Origin: an uncultured Roseateles sp.
GTDB lineage: Bacteria; Pseudomonadota; Gammaproteobacteria; Burkholderiales; Burkholderiaceae
DNA length: 35,567 nucleotides
Assembly: GCA_946480605.1 (NCBI GenBank)
Contig: CAMLKW010000019.1
Span: forward strand, 1-35,567
Direction: 5' to 3'
Shown: positions 32,545 through 35,567 of the stretch, piece after piece
Layout: each line of letters begins with the position of its first letter
How positions within the stretch are numbered: position 1 is the stretch's first letter
Position numbers and translations under genes: made by a program
The notes under the pieces: generated by a model
What the model was told of the DNA's origin: nothing
Databases searched by the model: none
What the model saw: the letters and a program-made list of their open reading frames with translations, nothing else

Positions 32545-33539
32545 GCCCCACTGGAACGCAAACTCCCCGCCATTCCCGCATCCTCGGCACCGGCAGCTTC
32601 CTGCCCGCCGACCGGGTGACCAACCAGGCGCTGGCCGAGCGCCTTGCGGCCGACGGCATCGAGACCTCGGACGACTGGATCGTCGAGCGCACCGGCATCC
32701 GTGCGCGCCATTTCGCGGCGCCAGACCAGGCGTCCAGCGACCTCGCGCTGCCGGCAGCGCAGGCTGCATTGGAGGCCGCCGGCATCACGGCCGGGGAAGT
32801 CGACCTCATCATCGTCGCCACGTCCACGCCGGACATGGTGTTCCCGTCCACCGCCTGCCTGCTGCAGAAGAAGCTGGGCGTGCATGGCTGCGCGGCCTTC
32901 GACGTGCAGGCGGTCTGCTCGGGCTTCGTCTACGCACTCAGCGTGGCCGACGCGATGATCAAGTCCGGCGCGGCCAACAAGGCGCTGGTCGTCGGTGCCG
33001 AGGTGTTCTCGCGCATCCTGGATTTCAAGGACCGCACCACCTGCGTGCTGTTCGGCGACGGCGCCGGTGCCGTGGTGCTGGGTGCCAGCGCCGAGCCCGG
33101 CATCCTGGCGGCCGAGCTGCATGCCGACGCGCGCCACACCGACATCCTCTGCACGCCCGGCACCGTGGCCGGCGGCCAGGTCATCGGCAGCCCCTTCCTG
33201 AAGATGGACGGCCAGGCCGTCTTCAAGCTCGCCGTGGGCGTGCTGGAGAAGGTGGCCCGCTCCGTGCTCGAGAAGGCCGGCAAGACCGACGCCGACATCG
33301 ACTGGCTGATCCCGCACCAGGCCAACATCCGCATCATGCAGGGCACGGCCAAGAAGCTGAAGATGGACCTGAACAAGCTCATCGTCACCGTCGACGAGCA
33401 TGGCAATACCTCGGCCGCCTCGGTGCCGCTGGCGCTGGATGTCGCGGTCCGCAGTGGCCGCGTCCAGCGCGGCGACCTGGTCATGCTGGAAGGCGTCGGC
33501 GGCGGCTTCACCTGGGGCGCAGCCCTGCTCAACTACTGA
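32541..33539 (+). CDS. fabH: 3-oxoacyl-ACP synthase III (KAS III)
   Basis: 332 residues. The catalytic triad is present: Cys in DVQAVCSGF, His in IPHQANIRI and Asn in [23 protein letters not shown] and the C-terminal [14 protein letters not shown] are hallmarks. It condenses acetyl-CoA with malonyl-ACP to start each fatty acid, in the cytoplasm. The start overlaps the plsX stop by four bases, and the fabD gene begins 12 bases after its stop. All residues needed for activity are seen and length is normal. Confidence 0.97.
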   Translation: MSPTGTQTPRHSRILGTGSFLPADRVTNQALAERLAADGIETSDDWIVERTGIRARHFAAPDQASSDLALPAAQAALEAAGITAGEVDLIIVATSTPDMVFPSTACLLQKKLGVHGCAAFDVQAVCSGFVYALSVADAMIKSGAANKALVVGAEVFSRILDFKDRTTCVLFGDGAGAVVLGASAEPGILAAELHADARHTDILCTPGTVAGGQVIGSPFLKMDGQAVFKLAVGVLEKVARSVLEKAGKTDADIDWLIPHQANIRIMQGTAKKLKMDLNKLIVTVDEHGNTSAASVPLALDVAVRSGRVQRGDLVMLEGVGGGFTWGAALLNY

Positions 33540-33550
33540 TCTTTCCTCCC

Positions 33551-34498
33551 ATGACCGCACCCTTTGCAGTCGTCTTCCCCGGGCAGGGTTCGCAGGCCGT
33601 CGGCATGCTGGACGCCTGGGGCGACCACCCCGAAGTCCGCCTGACCCTGGAAGAAGCCTCCGTCGCCCTCGGCGAGGACATCGGAGCGCTGATCCACGCC
33701 GGCCCCAAGGAACAGTTGGACCTGACCACCAACACCCAGCCCGTCATGCTGACGGCCGGCATCGCCTGCTGGCGGGCGTTCGTCGCCGAGACAGGGGCCA
33801 GGCCCGTGGCTGCGGCCGGCCACAGCCTCGGTGAGTACACGGCGCTGGTCGCCGCGGGCGCGCTGAGCCTGGCCGACGCGCTGCCGCTGGTGCGTTTCCG
33901 CGCCCAGGCCATGCAGGAGGTCGTGCCGGTGGGCGCGGGCGCGATGTACGCCATCCTGGGCCTGGACGGTGAAGCCGTGCGCGCCGGCTGCGCGCAGGCT
34001 GCCGCCGAGACCGGCGAGGCCATCGAGGCGGTCAACTTCAACGATCCCAAGCAGACCGTCATCGCCGGCAGCAAGGCCGGTGCCGAGAAGGCCGCCGAGA
34101 TCCTGAAGGCGGCTGGCGCCAAGCGCGCCCTGCCGCTGCCGGTGTCCGCGCCATTCCATTCCAGCCTGATGAAGCCGGCCGCCGAGCGGCTGAAGGACAA
34201 GCTGGCGTCGGTGCAATTCAAGGCCGCCGCCTTCCCCGTCATCAACAACATCGACGTGGCCGTCACCGACAACGGCGATGCGCTGCGTGACGCGCTATAC
34301 CGCCAGGCCTTCGGCCCGGTGCGCTGGGTCGAGGTCGTGCAGGCCCTGAAGGCCCGTGGCGTCAACCACATCATCGAGGCCGGCCCCGGCAAGGTGCTGA
34401 CCGGCATGGCCAAGCGCATAGCCCCCGAGCTGCAGGCCGCCTGCGTGTTCGATCCCGCCTCGCTGGCCGAGGCCCGCGCGCTGCTGGGAGGTGGCTGA
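33551..34498 (+). CDS. fabD: Malonyl-CoA:ACP transacylase
   Basis: 315 residues from ATG 33551; the same frame stays open back to 32381 through plsX and fabH, but that part has no FabD sequence. FAVVFPGQGSQAVGML is the N-terminal signature, the nucleophile Ser is in AAGHSLGEYTAL, and the catalytic His lies in LPVSAPFHSSLM. It loads malonyl groups onto ACP for chain elongation. The ATG is preceded by CTTTCCTCCC, which is not a Shine-Dalgarno, so translation may depend on ribosomes arriving from fabH, 12 bases upstream. fabG follows after one base. Confidence 0.97.
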   Translation: MTAPFAVVFPGQGSQAVGMLDAWGDHPEVRLTLEEASVALGEDIGALIHAGPKEQLDLTTNTQPVMLTAGIACWRAFVAETGARPVAAAGHSLGEYTALVAAGALSLADALPLVRFRAQAMQEVVPVGAGAMYAILGLDGEAVRAGCAQAAAETGEAIEAVNFNDPKQTVIAGSKAGAEKAAEILKAAGAKRALPLPVSAPFHSSLMKPAAERLKDKLASVQFKAAAFPVINNIDVAVTDNGDALRDALYRQAFGPVRWVEVVQALKARGVNHIIEAGPGKVLTGMAKRIAPELQAACVFDPASLAEARALLGGG

Positions 34499-34499
34499 C

Positions 34500-35243
34500 A
34501 TGACGGAATCCGCAATCAAGGGCGTGGCCCTGGTCACCGGCGCCAGCCGGGGCATAGGCCGCGCCATCGCGCTGGCCCTGGCCGCTCAGGGCTGGCGCGT
34601 CGTCGGCACCGCGACGGCCGAATCCGGCGCCGCCGGCATCACCGAGGCGCTGGGCCCCCAGGGCGGTCGGGGCATCGTGCTGAACGTGACCGACGGCGCC
34701 GCGGCCCAGGCGGCCGTGGACGACATCGTCGCAAAGGACGGTGGCCTGCACGTGCTGGTCAACAACGCCGGCATCACGCGCGACGGCCTGTCCATGCGCA
34801 TGAAGGACGACGACTGGGATGCCGTCATCGACACCAACCTGAAGGCGGTGTTCCGCCTCTCGCGCGCTGCCATCAAGCCGATGATGAAGCAGCGCTCCGG
34901 CCGCATCATCAACATCACGTCCGTCGTGGGCGCCTCCGGCAACCCTGGCCAGGCCAACTACGCGGCCGCCAAGGCCGGCGTGGCGGGCCTGACCCGCTCG
35001 CTGGCCCGCGAGCTGGGCAGCCGCGGCATCACCGTCAACTGCGTCGCGCCGGGCTTCATCGCCACCGACATGACCGAGGTCCTGCCCGAGGCCCAGAAGG
35101 CCGCGCTGCTGGGCCAGATCCCGCTGGGCCGCCTGGGCGCGCCCGAGGAGATCGCGGCCACCGTCGCCTTCCTGGCCTCGCCCGGCGCGGCCTACATCAC
35201 CGGCAGCGAACTGCACGTCAACGGCGGCATGTTCATGGCCTGA
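34500..35243 (+). CDS. fabG: 3-oxoacyl-ACP reductase
   Basis: 247 residues from ATG 34500, served by GGGAGG at 34486-34491; a GTG at 34491 in frame would give three extra residues and lies within that ribosome site. It is a classical SDR: TGASRGIGRAIA binds NADPH, NNAGITRD is the structural motif, and Ser in NITSVVG with Tyr-Lys in ANYAAAKAGV form the active site. It reduces 3-oxoacyl-ACP in each elongation round. The C-terminus ITGSELHVNGGMFM matches FabG. The start lies one base after the fabD stop. Confidence 0.97.
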   Translation: MTESAIKGVALVTGASRGIGRAIALALAAQGWRVVGTATAESGAAGITEALGPQGGRGIVLNVTDGAAAQAAVDDIVAKDGGLHVLVNNAGITRDGLSMRMKDDDWDAVIDTNLKAVFRLSRAAIKPMMKQRSGRIINITSVVGASGNPGQANYAAAKAGVAGLTRSLARELGSRGITVNCVAPGFIATDMTEVLPEAQKAALLGQIPLGRLGAPEEIAATVAFLASPGAAYITGSELHVNGGMFMA

Positions 35244-35249
35244 ATTCCC

Positions 35250-35567
<318 letters not shown>

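Noticed and set aside
32381..33550. Extension of fabD to a 705-codon frame
   Set aside because: The extra part lies over plsX and fabH in another frame, with Arg/Pro-rich translation and no fabD sequence.

Overview
GC-rich (roughly two-thirds GC) chromosomal DNA from a betaproteobacterium, most probably order Burkholderiales (Rubrivivax/Roseateles/Leptothrix-like). This rests on the gene order maf/yceF - yceD - rpmF - plsX - fabH - fabD - fabG - acpP, on TAGAAT-type -10 boxes, and on a GC-rich intergenic palindrome of the kind common in that group. The genus is inferred, not proven. No tRNA, rRNA, insertion sequence or CRISPR array was seen. There is no stretch above 300 bases without a gene.

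Layout. (1) 1-2556, minus strand: a translationally coupled trio made of a tiny YID-type membrane protein, a methyltransferase with a kinase-like N-terminal part, and a membrane-anchored sulfatase/alkaline-phosphatase-fold protein cut by the left edge. (2) 2667-7176, plus strand: a Wzx-type flippase, a family-2 glycosyltransferase, an RmlD-like reductase and an acyltransferase-3 protein. (3) 7186-26268, minus strand: a surface-polysaccharide operon of about 19 kb. In transcription order it holds a Wza-like exporter, a Wzz-like chain-length protein, wbpB, wbpD, wbpE, a second Wzx, two polymerase/ligase-like membrane proteins, a GT2, wbuX-wbuY-wbuZ (amidotransferase, HisH-like, HisF-like), fnlA-fnlB-fnlC, wbuB and a GT4. 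(4) 26463-27593, plus strand: a WecA/WbpL-type initiating phospho-sugar transferase, divergent from the exporter. (5) 27619-35567: an rhlE-type helicase, a minus-strand pair (RsmI-like methylase and yceF/maf), then the fatty-acid cluster yceD-rpmF-plsX-fabH-fabD-fabG-acpP, with acpP cut by the right edge.

How it works together. FnlA/B/C should make UDP-L-FucNAc, and the WbuX/Y/Z set should add an acetamidino group. WbpB/E/D should make a UDP-GlcNAc3NAcA-type sugar if a WbpA 6-dehydrogenase exists elsewhere. The WecA-like enzyme starts the lipid-linked unit, the four glycosyltransferases extend it, Wzx and Wzy flip and polymerise it, Wzz sets its length and the SLBB exporter suggests passage through the outer membrane. 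The left-hand genes look like decoration or chain-end modification.

The most interesting points are: the kinase-like plus methyltransferase protein at 956-2341, a possible analogue of the O-antigen chain terminator WbdD with its domains in reverse order; one amidotransferase set sitting between two candidate amino-sugar pathways; and start-proximal -10 boxes at rhlE, yceF and yceD that suggest leaderless mRNAs.
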